Positions 53,608-62,636 of a DNA stretch of 64,000 nt are shown piece by piece. How positions within the stretch are numbered: position 1 is the first letter of the stretch; each line of letters opens with the position of its first letter. Source of the stretch: CAVYOE01 sp963770155 (GTDB lineage Bacteria > Actinomycetota > Thermoleophilia > Solirubrobacterales > 70-9); NCBI GenBank assembly GCA_963770155.1, contig CAVYOE010000001.1, positions 1,612,001 to 1,676,000 on the forward strand, written 5' to 3'. Below the pieces are notes generated by a model that made no database searches, was not told where the DNA came from, and was given only the letters and a program-made list of their open reading frames with translations. The position numbers and the translations under genes were made by a program.

Positions 53608-54627
53608 CTAGGCGACTGCCGGCTCGCGCGAGGCGAGGCCGGCGAGCTCCGCAACGCGGTCCCGGTCCGAGCCCGAGCTGCCGAGCAGCTGGCCGTTGAC
53701 CCGCGAGCGCTTGAGCCAGAACTGGAGGTCGTGCTCCCAGGTGAAGCCGATCCCGCCGTGGGTCTGGAGCGAGGCGTTGGTGACCTCCCAGGCGGCATCG
53801 GTCGCCCGCGCCTTCGCCATCGCCGCCGCCAGCGGCAGCGTCTCGGGCTCGGCATCGGCGCACCACGCCGCGTAGTAGGTGAGCGAGCGGGACTCCTCGG
53901 CCGCGAGCAGCATCGAGGCGCAGCGGTGCGAGACCGCCTGGTAGGCGCCAATCGGTCGGCCGAACTGCTGGCGCTCGCGCGCATAGTCGACCGCCATCTC
54001 CATCGCGCGCTGCGCTACACCCGTGCATTCGGCGGCGAGCGCGATCGCGATCCGCTCCCCCGCCGTGGCGGGATCCCCTTCGAGCTCGGTGCCGGCGGGC
54101 TCACCGACCGTGCCGTAGTTGCGGGTCGCGTCGATCGTCTCCACCGGCTCGATCTCGAGCTCGGATGCCTCGGCCATCCGGGCTGCGTCGGGACCAAAGA
54201 CCACGACCACGTCGGCGTTCGGAAGTTCGGGAAAGAGGGTGCTGCCGCTCTCGGTGATCTGGCCGAAGCTGCCGGTGGCCTCGCCCGAGGCCAGCTTCGG
54301 CAGCCATTCGGACTTCTGGTCGTCGGAGCCGGCGGCATCGATCGCGAGCACCGCGCCCAAGCTGCCCAGCAGGCGAGTGGGCGCGCAGGCAAAGCCGAGC
54401 TGCTCGCAGAGCACAGCGAGCTCGACCATGCCGAGGCCCTGTCCCCCGTGCTCCTCGGGAACCGAGATCCCGGGCCAGTGCAGCTCGACGATCTCCTTGT
54501 CGAGGGCGTCGTCGTAGCTGCGCGACTCGGCCAGCTCGCGGACCTTCTCCGGCTTGAACTTCGCCGCGAGAAACTCGCGCGCCGCGTCCCTGATCGCCTG
54601 CTGCTCGTCGTTCAAGTCGAAGTTCAT
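53608..54627 (-). CDS. Acyl-CoA dehydrogenase, probable beta partner
   Basis: 339 residues, shorter than typical (380-400). MNFDLNDEQQAIRDAAREFL, then a degenerate middle with SFGQITESGSTLFPELPNAD and no clear TEPxxGSD motif, then a good C-terminal helical domain (ERQQFGRPIGAYQAVSHRCA, LQTHGGIGFTWEHDLQFWLK). This matches the weaker subunit of heteromeric acyl-CoA dehydrogenases such as the alpha2beta2 FadE pairs of actinobacteria. It lies 7 nt after the larger subunit gene, so one operon and one complex are likely. Confidence 0.87.
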   Translation of the reverse strand: MNFDLNDEQQAIRDAAREFLAAKFKPEKVRELAESRSYDDALDKEIVELHWPGISVPEEHGGQGLGMVELAVLCEQLGFACAPTRLLGSLGAVLAIDAAGSDDQKSEWLPKLASGEATGSFGQITESGSTLFPELPNADVVVVFGPDAARMAEASELEIEPVETIDATRNYGTVGEPAGTELEGDPATAGERIAIALAAECTGVAQRAMEMAVDYARERQQFGRPIGAYQAVSHRCASMLLAAEESRSLTYYAAWCADAEPETLPLAAAMAKARATDAAWEVTNASLQTHGGIGFTWEHDLQFWLKRSRVNGQLLGSSGSDRDRVAELAGLASREPAVA

Positions 54628-54634
54628 CGGCAGG

Positions 54635-55774
54635 TCATCTCAGCTTCGGCAGGCCGAGTACCCGCTCGGCGACGATGTTCTTGAGGACGTCGGTGGTCCC
54701 GCCCTCGATCGAGTTGGCGCGCGAGCGCAGCAGGCGGTAGGTCCATTCGCCATCGGGCTGCACCGCTTCTGTTCCGAGTACGTCGGCGGCGAGCTCGGTC
54801 AACGCCTGGTTGTACTCGGCCCACTGCCACTTCGACAGCGAGCCTTCCGGGCCGGGAATCCCGGTCTTCATCGTCGCGGTCAGCGCTCGCATCGCCCCGA
54901 GCCGCAGGGCCTCGATCCCGATCTTCAGCTTCGCGACCCGCTGGCGGATGATCGGGTCGTCGCCGAGGCCGCGCTCGTCGATCAGCTCGATCAGCTCGTC
55001 GAGGTTGTTGCCGACGCTCATCGCTGCCGCAGCACCCAGACCGGCGCGTTCGAACATCAGCGTGGTGATCGCCACCTGCCAGCCTCCGCCGACCTCGCCG
55101 ACGACGTTCTCGTCGGGGACCTCGGCCTCCTCCATGAAGATCTCGTTGAACTCCGCCTGGCCGGTGATCTGGCGCAGCGGCCGCACCTCAACCGCGTCCT
55201 GCTCCATGTCGAGCAGGAAGTAGCTGATTCCCTTGTGCTTGGGGGCATCGGTGTCGGTGCGGGCAAGCAGCATGCACCACTTCGCCTCGTGGGCGTAAGT
55301 GGTCCAGACCTTCTGCCCGGTCACCTTCCAGCCGCCGTTCGACTTGACCGCGCGGGTCTTGAGCGAGGCCAGGTCGGACCCGGACTCGGGCTCGGAGAAG
55401 CCCTGGCACCAGATCTCTTCGGCGGAGAGGATCGGCTCGAGGTAGCGCTCCTTCTGCTGCTCGTTGCCGTGTGCGATCACCACCGGTCCGCCCATCACCA
55501 GGCCGAGCACGTTCGCCGGCCGTGGCGCCCGCGCCCGCGCCATCTCCTCGCTGAAAATCGCCTGCTCGATCAGGGTCGCGCCCTTGCCGCCGTATTCCTC
55601 CGGCCAGGAGAGCCCGGCGTAACCGGCGTCGTGCAGCTTCGCCTGCCACTGCCGGGCGAACTCGAACTCGGCATCGTCGTCCCCCTGCGGCGCCGCGCCG
55701 GGGCTGTTCTCCTCCAGCCAGCTCCGCACCTCGTCGCGGAAGGCCGCTTCCGACTCGGTCAGGCTCAGGTCCAT
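54635..55774 (-). CDS. Acyl-CoA dehydrogenase, probable catalytic partner
   Basis: 379 residues. MDLSLTESEAAFRDEVRSWL, GLSWPEEYGGKGATLIEQAI, the flavin motif WCQGFSEPESGSDLASLKTR, VTGQKVWTTYAHEAKWCMLL and a C-terminal RSRANSIEGGTTDVLKNIVA, where E in SIEGGT is near the usual base position. A complete acyl-CoA dehydrogenase acting on acyl chains in beta-oxidation or sterol side-chain-type degradation. Paired with the shorter ACAD downstream. A TAGGGT box stands 9 nt before ATG 55774. Confidence 0.9.
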   Translation of the reverse strand: MDLSLTESEAAFRDEVRSWLEENSPGAAPQGDDDAEFEFARQWQAKLHDAGYAGLSWPEEYGGKGATLIEQAIFSEEMARARAPRPANVLGLVMGGPVVIAHGNEQQKERYLEPILSAEEIWCQGFSEPESGSDLASLKTRAVKSNGGWKVTGQKVWTTYAHEAKWCMLLARTDTDAPKHKGISYFLLDMEQDAVEVRPLRQITGQAEFNEIFMEEAEVPDENVVGEVGGGWQVAITTLMFERAGLGAAAAMSVGNNLDELIELIDERGLGDDPIIRQRVAKLKIGIEALRLGAMRALTATMKTGIPGPEGSLSKWQWAEYNQALTELAADVLGTEAVQPDGEWTYRLLRSRANSIEGGTTDVLKNIVAERVLGLPKLR

Positions 55775-55783
55775 CGGCCAGGC

Positions 55784-55789
55784 ACCCTA
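55784..55789 (-). promoter_or_regulatory. TAGGGT -10-like box
   Basis: On the minus strand TAGGGT ends 9 nt before ATG 55774. It serves the two acyl-CoA dehydrogenase genes. Confidence 0.35.
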
Positions 55790-55828
55790 GTCGATCCTGG
55801 CTGCCCGGCCAGGCTCAGCTGGGCCCGA

Positions 55829-57055
55829 TCAGGCGGCCTTCGCCTCGGCCATGATCCGCCCGACATTCTCCGGGGCAAAGAACTCCGGCGCCGGAAGCGT
55901 CGCCGCCTGGACGCTGACGAATCCGTTCTGGGCCTCCTGGTTCCCCTGCATCGCCCCGAGCAGCTCCTGCGTCTCTGGCGGCGGGGGCTGAAGCAGCGCG
56001 AAGTCGTCGGTGAACTGGTAGACGGGCATGGCCTCCTCGTCGCGGGTTCCCTGGTACTCCCTCATCCCCTCTTCGTAGGAGCGCTTGCCGGAGAAGGCAG
56101 CGTCGAGAGCACCGACCACGAGCTCGGCGTCGCGGAAGGCATCGTTGATCCCCATCGCGGTGATCGGATTCTTGTGGTAGCCGGCATCACCGACCAGTGC
56201 CCATCCGGGACCGAAGGGCTTGCGGAAGTAGCCCGGCAGCTCGGCCGAGCCGATGAATTTCGACTCGCGCTTGGCTGCCCGGATCCGCTCCGCGAACTCC
56301 GGGGCCAGCTCCATCGCCTTGAGGAAGTTGCCTTCGATATCTCCCCGGTTGGCCTTGAACTCGTCGACCGGCCACCCGAAGGGAACGACGGTGAGGTCAT
56401 CGTGGGTCGGGATCGCTGCCCAGCCGCGACCATTGTCGGTTCGAATCGTCACGTCGAAGCCCTCGACCGACAGGCCGCTCCAGTAGGCGTAGTACATCGC
56501 CTGGCGGGAGGGGCGGTCGTCGTACTGCTCCGGATTCACCGTCTTCGCCAGCAGAGAGTGCTTGCCGTCGGCACCGATCACGACCTTGGCCTTCTCGGTG
56601 ACTGTGGAGCCGTTCTTGCCGGCATGACCCTTGATCCCGGTGACGGTGCCGTTGTCGCTGAGGATCTCTTCGACCGTAAAGGCCTCGCGCACCTCGACGC
56701 CCGCCTCGGCAGCGGCGTCGACAAGCAGCTTGTCGAGGACCGTGCGCCGGGCGCAGTAGCCGCGGGCGATGCCCTCGACGGGCTGCGGGGATCCGGAGAT
56801 CGTCAGCGGCCCGAAATCAAACGAGTAGGTCTCGACCGGCGGGCAGCCGGTGGCCTCGAGCCGATCCAGTAAGTCCCAGCGCTGCAGCGCCGCCACACCC
56901 GGCGGGTGGATGTGGTGGGTGGACATCGTGTCGCTGGGAAAGGTCGCCTTGTCGACGAGCAGTACGTCGTATCCCTTGCGGGCGAGCAGCATCGCCGTCG
57001 GCGATCCGGCACAGCGGGCGCCGACCACGATCGCGTCGTAACTTTTCTCCGTCAT
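55829..57055 (-). CDS. FAD-dependent oxidoreductase / monooxygenase-like
   Basis: 408 residues of the PheA/TfdB-UbiH FAD fold: N-terminal dinucleotide site YDAIVVGARCAGSPTAMLLA with the variant GARCAG, KATFPSDTMSTHHIHPPGVA (a conserved flavin-near segment), VIGADGKHSLLAKTV (second DG motif) and WALVGDAGYHKNPITAMGIN (GD motif for ribityl phosphate). Similar to geranylgeranyl reductase and aromatic hydroxylase relatives; the substrate is unknown. ATG 57055 is 3 nt after the stop of the membrane-protein gene, so the two share a transcript. Confidence 0.86.
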   Translation of the reverse strand: MTEKSYDAIVVGARCAGSPTAMLLARKGYDVLLVDKATFPSDTMSTHHIHPPGVAALQRWDLLDRLEATGCPPVETYSFDFGPLTISGSPQPVEGIARGYCARRTVLDKLLVDAAAEAGVEVREAFTVEEILSDNGTVTGIKGHAGKNGSTVTEKAKVVIGADGKHSLLAKTVNPEQYDDRPSRQAMYYAYWSGLSVEGFDVTIRTDNGRGWAAIPTHDDLTVVPFGWPVDEFKANRGDIEGNFLKAMELAPEFAERIRAAKRESKFIGSAELPGYFRKPFGPGWALVGDAGYHKNPITAMGINDAFRDAELVVGALDAAFSGKRSYEEGMREYQGTRDEEAMPVYQFTDDFALLQPPPPETQELLGAMQGNQEAQNGFVSVQAATLPAPEFFAPENVGRIMAEAKAA

Positions 57056-57058
57056 TTC

Positions 57059-57787
57059 TCACGCCTCGCCTTGGGCCAGGGTCGCGGTGGACCCTATCGC
57101 TGCATCCCGCCGTGCCAGCGCGACGCCCGCCGCAATGAACCAGAGTGAAGCAAGCATGATCGCCATGTAGCCGGCGGGTGTCGCAGGCATCGCAGCCAAT
57201 CCCGCCACCAAGGTGATCGAGACCAACGCCGCTGCGATTGAGAGCCAACGCGGCAGGATCGCGTAACGCATCCCGGCGACCGCAGTCGCGGCGAGAAGCG
57301 CAGCGAGCGGCAGCCACATCAGGGTGAAGGCGATGCCGGAGAAGTCGAGCATCACCCTCGCCGTCTCGGGATCGACGCCGGCGTTGGCCCTGGCGACCAC
57401 GGCGAACTGGGCGGCAGCGCTCGAGAGCCCCAGGCTCACGGCGGCGACCCCGGAGCCGAAAGCGAAGCCGGCAAGAATTCCACTGTCCCGCTCATGGGCG
57501 CGGATTCTCCGCGCAACGTAGGCGCTGAAGACCAGCAGAGCGATGAGCGAGAGGATGCCGATGCCGCGCCCGATCCAGTAGCTGCCGTTCGCGGAGGCGT
57601 CCGCCGCGCTGCCGAGGTAGTCGCTGACCTCGGCCAGCGAGTCGTCGGAGCGGTCGATTGGGTTCGGAGCCTCACCGGCGCCGTTGATCACATCGTCGCC
57701 GACGAGGATCCCGATCCAGAAGAGTGCCCCGCAGGCTGCTGCAAGTCGAGTCGAGAAGCTGTCCCTCATTTCGTTGCGTGCGCTCAT
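57059..57787 (-). CDS. Six-helix membrane protein, unknown
   Basis: 242 residues from ATG 57787 with about six hydrophobic helices: ~10-27, ~73-93, ~107-127, ~150-175, ~178-197 and ~205-228. Between helices 1 and 2 is an acidic loop (PNPIDRSDDSLAEVSDYLGS). Resembles DUF4386-like actinobacterial membrane proteins in layout; no motif of known function. The frame stays open upstream, but ATG 57787 with gggggagggg before it is the only plausible start. It precedes the FAD oxidoreductase gene by 3 nt. Confidence 0.7.
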   Translation of the reverse strand: MSARNEMRDSFSTRLAAACGALFWIGILVGDDVINGAGEAPNPIDRSDDSLAEVSDYLGSAADASANGSYWIGRGIGILSLIALLVFSAYVARRIRAHERDSGILAGFAFGSGVAAVSLGLSSAAAQFAVVARANAGVDPETARVMLDFSGIAFTLMWLPLAALLAATAVAGMRYAILPRWLSIAAALVSITLVAGLAAMPATPAGYMAIMLASLWFIAAGVALARRDAAIGSTATLAQGEA

Positions 57788-57834
57788 GCGACGATCATGC
57801 CCCTCCCCCGGCCCTGATTCGTCGGGCAGATGCC

Positions 57835-59487
57835 CTATTTCGTGCCCGATTTCGGGGTTCTCTCCCGAGCCGCGTAGGCGGCTGCCTCGGCGCGGCTGCG
57901 GAGATCGAGCTTGGAAAGGATGCGGCTGACGTGGTGCCCGACCGTCTTCGGCGTGATGAAGAGGCGCTCGCCGATCTCCTTGTTCGACAGACCTTCCTCC
58001 AGCAGCGCCAGCACCTCTCCCTCGCGTTTTGTCAGCGGGCCCGGGCGCCTGGGAGCGCCCCTTCCCTTGACGCCGAGCTCGCGGAGCAGCTTTGCCGTTT
58101 CGTCGGCGTCGCTGGCTGCGCCCAGCCGTTCGAATATCTCGAGTGCCACTTTTGCCTCCGCCACCGCGAGGTCCGGCTCGGCCTCTGCGTTGACATTGGC
58201 GAGGAGCGCGCGGGCACGCCCTTCCTCGAGCGGCATCTCGAGCTCGGCGAACTGATTTCGGGCGGCCTCGAGCCGCCTGGCGGCATCCGGTTCGCCCTTG
58301 GCCGCGGCGACTTGGGCCGACGCGTAAGCGGCACTCGCCGCGACGTGGCTGTGGCCGATCTCCTCGGCCGCAGCCGCGAGCTTCTCCGCCGCGACCGTGG
58401 CTTCTTCGAGCTTGCCTTCGGCTAGACAAGCCTTTACCCGGATAGGGAGCAGGTGGCCAGCAAGCGGGCCCGCCTCGCCGACGGCCTCGAACGAGCGATC
58501 CAGCCTTGCTTGCGCCAGGCCGAGCTCGCCCCGGGCCACCAGCAGGGAGATTGCAGTGACGGTGGCGTAGGGGTGGTCCTGCCAACCTGCGAGCAGTTGC
58601 TGAGCTTCCTCGACTCGTCCCTGCCGAAGGCGTAGGTCGGCGAGCCGGGTCAACGGGTAGGCGGCGAGCGGCCGGCCCAGGCCTCCGTACGCATCGATCG
58701 CCGCAGTCAGCTCCGCCTCGGCGCGCTCCCAGTTCCCGGCCGAGATCAGGACTCCCGCATACACGGACCGGCACAGCCCCGACAGCGGCACGTAGCTGCG
58801 GCGCTCGATGAAGGTGTTGACGACGCGACACCACTCGGCCGCCCGGTGGATGTCGGAGATCTGCTCGCAGGCGAAAAGCATCGAGCAGCAGGTTGTGCCG
58901 ATTGCCCACGGGTCGGTCACCTCCCCGCCCATGACGGCGGCCATGGTCTCGTCGAGCAGCGACATCCCGGCCTCCAGGTTTCCGCTCGAGACCTCGAGGA
59001 ACCCGAGCTGGCTCAGCCCAAGGACCTCCGAGGCGAGATCGTCCAGCTCCTTGCCGATCTCGACCGCGCGCTCGAACTGCGCCTGGGCCTCTCCCGGGGG
59101 GGACTGCTGTCCCTGGGCGATTGCGAGGTTCGCGTGGGCCGGACAGAGATCAGTGTCGGACAGCAGTCGCTCGGCCCGCTTGAACCAGCCGTTGGCCGCT
59201 GTCTGGTTACCGAGCGAGGTTGCCTGCTCGACCATGAGCCAGAGCGCAAGTTCGGCTGCCTTGCCGACGTCCCCGGCGCGGCGGTACTCGGCGTAGGCCT
59301 CCTCCCTCCGCGCTATGCCCTCGTCGATCTCGCACAGCATCCAGAGCGTCTGCCCAAGGCCGTCCAGAGCCTCGGCGCTGCGCTCCGCCTCCAGTACCTC
59401 CTCAAAGCGACGCCTTGCCTGGGGAAAGTCTCCGTCGCCGAAGGCTGCCCAAGCCGACTCAAGCGTGGACGATGTTGCCTCGCTCAC
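57835..59487 (-). CDS. LuxR-type regulator with TPR-like helical repeats
   Basis: 550 residues. Residues ~1-480 are all-helical repeats with TPR spacing (AWAAFGDGDFPQARRRFEEV near the N-terminus, AANGWFKRAERLLSD, AEWCRVVNTFIE, AEAELTAAIDAYGGLG). The C-terminal ~65 residues are a LuxR/FixJ HTH: PLTKREGEVLALLEEGLSNK, EIGERLFITPKTVGHHVSRI. There is no N-terminal AAA/NB-ARC ATPase as in MalT-like regulators, so the signal is probably sensed by the repeat part. It lies upstream of the membrane-protein/FAD genes in the same direction. Confidence 0.9.
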   Translation of the reverse strand: MSEATSSTLESAWAAFGDGDFPQARRRFEEVLEAERSAEALDGLGQTLWMLCEIDEGIARREEAYAEYRRAGDVGKAAELALWLMVEQATSLGNQTAANGWFKRAERLLSDTDLCPAHANLAIAQGQQSPPGEAQAQFERAVEIGKELDDLASEVLGLSQLGFLEVSSGNLEAGMSLLDETMAAVMGGEVTDPWAIGTTCCSMLFACEQISDIHRAAEWCRVVNTFIERRSYVPLSGLCRSVYAGVLISAGNWERAEAELTAAIDAYGGLGRPLAAYPLTRLADLRLRQGRVEEAQQLLAGWQDHPYATVTAISLLVARGELGLAQARLDRSFEAVGEAGPLAGHLLPIRVKACLAEGKLEEATVAAEKLAAAAEEIGHSHVAASAAYASAQVAAAKGEPDAARRLEAARNQFAELEMPLEEGRARALLANVNAEAEPDLAVAEAKVALEIFERLGAASDADETAKLLRELGVKGRGAPRRPGPLTKREGEVLALLEEGLSNKEIGERLFITPKTVGHHVSRILSKLDLRSRAEAAAYAARERTPKSGTK

Positions 59488-59526
59488 CGAAGCGATCGTG
59501 CCACAGGCGAAACGCAGCCGTCAGCT

Positions 59527-60474
59527 CTACTGGTAGATCGCGAGAAGGATGACCGCTGCGCCTACCCAGCTGACCGCGGCCCCGATCATCCCGTAGTCCT
59601 CGGCGACGATCTCGGCGGTGGAGCGGCTGTCCTCGCGGTCATAGATCAAGTAGAGGTAGCGGAAGATCCCGTAGACGACCGGCGGCAGGGTGCCGAGCAT
59701 CTTGGCCCCGATCAGCGGGCTGTTGACGCAGTAGATCGCGTAGCTCATCACCGTCGCCGCGGTGACCATCGCGACCATCTGGTCGAGGAAAGGGATCGAG
59801 TAGTGCTCGAGCACCGGCCGGGTCTCTGTCCCGGCGTGAAGCTCCGAGGTCGCCTCCTGGCGCCGCTTGGTGAACCCGAGGAAGAGAGCGACCATGCCGG
59901 TGCAGAGGAGCAGGTAGGCGGAGGCATCGGCGTCGACAGCCTCCGCACCCGCCAGAACGCGGAGCACGAAGAGGCCGGAGATAGTCATCACGTCGAGGAT
60001 GACCTCGGTCTTGAGTACGTACGAATAGAGCGTGGTGCCGACCCCGTAGGCGGCGACGATCCCGGCGATGATCAGGCCTTCGGCGAGGGCCGCTCCGGCT
60101 AGGCCGACCAGGAGCAGGACCACCGCCAGCGTGATCGCGGTCCGCACCCCGAGCTCGCCGGCTGCGATCGGGCGGGTCCGCTTGGTCGGATGCTGCCGGT
60201 CGAGCTCGGCGTCATGTGCGTCGTTGATCAGATAGCCGGCGCTGGCCACCGCGCAGAAGGCGAGAAAGGTGACGCTGGCGCTGGCGATTGCGCCGATCTC
60301 GTCGAACTGGCCCGAGAACAGCAGCCCGGCGAAGACGAGCAGGTTCTTGATCCACTCCTGCGGTCGCATGGCGACGATCGCCGCGCGCACGGTGCCGCGG
60401 CGTTTGGCCGGAGCTTCGGCGGGCAGCTCGGGAGCGGGGGCGGACTCCCGATCCTTGCGTACGGAGACCTCCAT
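59527..60474 (-). CDS. Decaprenyl-phosphate phosphoribosyltransferase-like UbiA-family enzyme
   Basis: 315 residues, about nine membrane helices. MRPQEWIKNLLVFAGLLFSG (36-55) and the first Asp motif NDAHDAELD (84-92; D85, D88, D92) followed by HPTKRTRPIAAG are the signature of the DPPR synthase branch of the UbiA family (Rv3806c type), which moves ribose-5-phosphate from PRPP to decaprenyl phosphate on the way to arabinose donors. The second Asp motif reads YDREDSRS. ATG 60474 was chosen because an upstream in-frame extension has no family similarity. Divergent from the PKD protein over 41 nt. Confidence 0.87.
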   Translation of the reverse strand: MEVSVRKDRESAPAPELPAEAPAKRRGTVRAAIVAMRPQEWIKNLLVFAGLLFSGQFDEIGAIASASVTFLAFCAVASAGYLINDAHDAELDRQHPTKRTRPIAAGELGVRTAITLAVVLLLVGLAGAALAEGLIIAGIVAAYGVGTTLYSYVLKTEVILDVMTISGLFVLRVLAGAEAVDADASAYLLLCTGMVALFLGFTKRRQEATSELHAGTETRPVLEHYSIPFLDQMVAMVTAATVMSYAIYCVNSPLIGAKMLGTLPPVVYGIFRYLYLIYDREDSRSTAEIVAEDYGMIGAAVSWVGAAVILLAIYQ

Positions 60475-60485
60475 AAGAGACGACA

Positions 60486-60491
60486 AGGTTA
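60486..60491 (-). promoter_or_regulatory. TAACCT -10-like box
   Basis: On the minus strand TAACCT ends 11 nt before ATG 60474 of the UbiA-family gene. It shares a 41-nt divergent promoter region with the plus-strand gene at 60516. Confidence 0.3.
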
Positions 60492-60499
60492 GGGGCTTG

Positions 60500-60505
60500 T
60501 ACGCT
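60500..60505 (+). promoter_or_regulatory. TACGCT -10-like box
   Basis: TACGCT ends 10 nt before GTG 60516. Same hexamer as before the VOC gene. Confidence 0.35.
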
Positions 60506-60515
60506 TTCCGCTCTC

Positions 60516-62636
60516 GTGCGGGGACTACGGACAACGTCGCTTGCGGCGGCGAGTACGGTCATGGCGGTCGCGCTGCTGGCTGGCGCCTGCCTGCTCGTCG
60601 GGCAGACGTTCGGCGCTGAGTCCGAGGGGACCAAAAAGCCCCCGAAGGCCAACGTGAAGCAGTTCGACATCGTCACCCTGGCGAGCGGGTTCCGCAAGCC
60701 GACGTCGGTGGACTGGCTGCCCGACGGGACCATGCTCGTCTCCGAGAAGCGCGGCCGCCTGTGGTCGGTGGACCCGAGCGGGGAAAAGAAGGTGCTGCTC
60801 GACTTCGGGCCGAAGGTGGACAACAGCCGCGAGCGGGGCATGGGCAGCATCGACGTGGCAAGCGACTTCGCCACCAGCGGCCGCGTCTACGTGAGCTACG
60901 TCCTGCTGGTGAAGCCCGAGAAGCCGAGCGGGCCGCAGGCGATGCGGGTCAGCTACATCCGCCTCACACCAGACGGCCGCCTGCTCAACCCCGAGGACCC
61001 GGAGACCGTGATCTTCGGCAAGGACGCGACCCGCCCGTGCCCGGCCGTCGCCAACAACCGCGACTGCCCGCCCTCGATCAACGCGACCCACCAGGGCGGA
61101 CAGGTGCTCTCCGACAAGGACGGGACGGTCTGGGTCGGCTGGGGCGACAACAACCTGCCCTCGAACCTCGGCAAGCATGTGTTCAGGACCTTCAACCCGG
61201 CAAGCACCGCCGGCAAGATCCTCCACGTCGATGCCGAGGGGCGAGGCCTGCCGGACCATCCCTTCTGCCCCAAGAACGATGACCTGACCGACACCTGCAC
61301 CAAGGTGTTCGCGGTCGGCCTGCGCAACCCGTTCCGCTTTTCCCTGACCCACGAAGGGATCCCGATCGTCTCCGATGTCGGCTGGGACACCCAGGAGGAG
61401 ATCGACCTGGTCAAATCCGGGCGCAACTACGGGTGGCCCTGCTTCGAGGGCAAGGCCAGAACGCCCTTCTACCGCGAGACGCAACGCTGCCACAAGCTCT
61501 ACGCGAGCCGCAAGAAGGAGAAGGTGACCCGACCGATCTACGCCTACCGCAACCCGAACACCGGCGCCGGCGCCGCGGTCATCATCGGCCCGCAGTACCC
61601 GGGTGGGCCCTACCCCGACGGCTTCGACGGCTCCTTCTTCTTCGGCGACTACGCGCGTGGGTTCATCAAGCTGCTGTCGCGCAGCGAGAAGGGACCCCGG
61701 GTCCGGTCGATCGCAAACGGCGTCACCCCGGTCCATATGAGCATCGGTCCGAGCAAAAACCTGGTCTTCGTCGACTACCTGCGCGGAACCATCCGGGAGC
61801 TGATCTACGCGCCGGCGAACAAGGCGCCGCGGCCGGTGATCTCCGCCAATCCGTCCTCCGGCCTGGCACCGCTGGACGTCCAGTTCTCGAGCGCCGGTAC
61901 CGCCGATCCCGAGGGGGACCCGCTGACCTACGACTGGGACTTCGGCGATGGCAGCCCTCACTCGGCAGAAGCCAACCCGACGCATCAGTACACCGTGGAT
62001 GGAACGTTCACAGTGCGGCTTCGGGTCACTGATCCAAGCGGCGGAACAGCTCAAACGACGGCGGTGGTCACGGTCGGGAACAGGGCGCCAACCGCGACGA
62101 TCACCGCTCCTGCTCCGGGGACCGAGTCACGGGGCGGCCAGCCGGTCCTGCTCGGGGCCTCCGGGACGGACCCGGAGGATGGTGACCTGCCGTCATCAGC
62201 CTTCCGCTGGGACATCACCGTGGTCCACAAGGGCCACGAGCATCCGCTCAGCGAGGTGACCGGCGCTTCGGCGGCCTTCCGGGCGGTGAGCGATCACGAC
62301 GCCGACTCGTACTTCGAGATCGACCTGACCGTGGTCGATTCGCAGGGGCTCGCAACCACGCTGCCGACCGTCGTGGTCCGGCCCGAGACGGTGCCCTTGC
62401 GAATCGCCAGCAACCTGAAAGGGGTCCGGCTGAGCTACGGCGGAAAGGGTGTGAAGGCCCCGCGCCGGGTTGATGCGGCGATCGGCTACCGGGCGCCGCT
62501 GTCAGCTCCCGAGACGGTCATCCACAAGGGCGTCGCCTACCGATTCGCCAAGTGGTCGCAGGGTGGCAAGCGCGTCCAGATCCACGAGATCCCGGACGAG
62601 GCCTCGACCGTGAAGGCGAAGTACAAGCGCGGCTAG
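60516..62636 (+). CDS. Secreted glucose/sorbosone-dehydrogenase-like protein with PKD domain
   Basis: 706 residues. Signal peptide ~1-33 (VMAVALLAGACLLVGQTFGA). A six-bladed propeller of the GSDH/PQQ sugar-dehydrogenase fold (~48-435): LASGFRKPTSVDWLPDGTML, HQGGQVLSDKDGTVWVGWGD, FAVGLRNPFRFSLTHEG and NYGWPCFEGKA. A PKD domain (~445-525) has ADPEGDPLTYDWDFGDGSP, then another Ig-like domain and a basic end. PQQ binding residues cannot be confirmed, so the enzyme activity is open: a carbohydrate-binding surface protein is equally possible. GTG 60516 start. Confidence 0.85.
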   Translation: MRGLRTTSLAAASTVMAVALLAGACLLVGQTFGAESEGTKKPPKANVKQFDIVTLASGFRKPTSVDWLPDGTMLVSEKRGRLWSVDPSGEKKVLLDFGPKVDNSRERGMGSIDVASDFATSGRVYVSYVLLVKPEKPSGPQAMRVSYIRLTPDGRLLNPEDPETVIFGKDATRPCPAVANNRDCPPSINATHQGGQVLSDKDGTVWVGWGDNNLPSNLGKHVFRTFNPASTAGKILHVDAEGRGLPDHPFCPKNDDLTDTCTKVFAVGLRNPFRFSLTHEGIPIVSDVGWDTQEEIDLVKSGRNYGWPCFEGKARTPFYRETQRCHKLYASRKKEKVTRPIYAYRNPNTGAGAAVIIGPQYPGGPYPDGFDGSFFFGDYARGFIKLLSRSEKGPRVRSIANGVTPVHMSIGPSKNLVFVDYLRGTIRELIYAPANKAPRPVISANPSSGLAPLDVQFSSAGTADPEGDPLTYDWDFGDGSPHSAEANPTHQYTVDGTFTVRLRVTDPSGGTAQTTAVVTVGNRAPTATITAPAPGTESRGGQPVLLGASGTDPEDGDLPSSAFRWDITVVHKGHEHPLSEVTGASAAFRAVSDHDADSYFEIDLTVVDSQGLATTLPTVVVRPETVPLRIASNLKGVRLSYGGKGVKAPRRVDAAIGYRAPLSAPETVIHKGVAYRFAKWSQGGKRVQIHEIPDEASTVKAKYKRG

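Noticed and set aside
54554..56872. A 772-codon plus-strand frame opposite two acyl-CoA dehydrogenases and the FAD oxidoreductase
   Set aside because: All catalytic motifs are on the minus strand. Long antisense frames are expected at this GC content.
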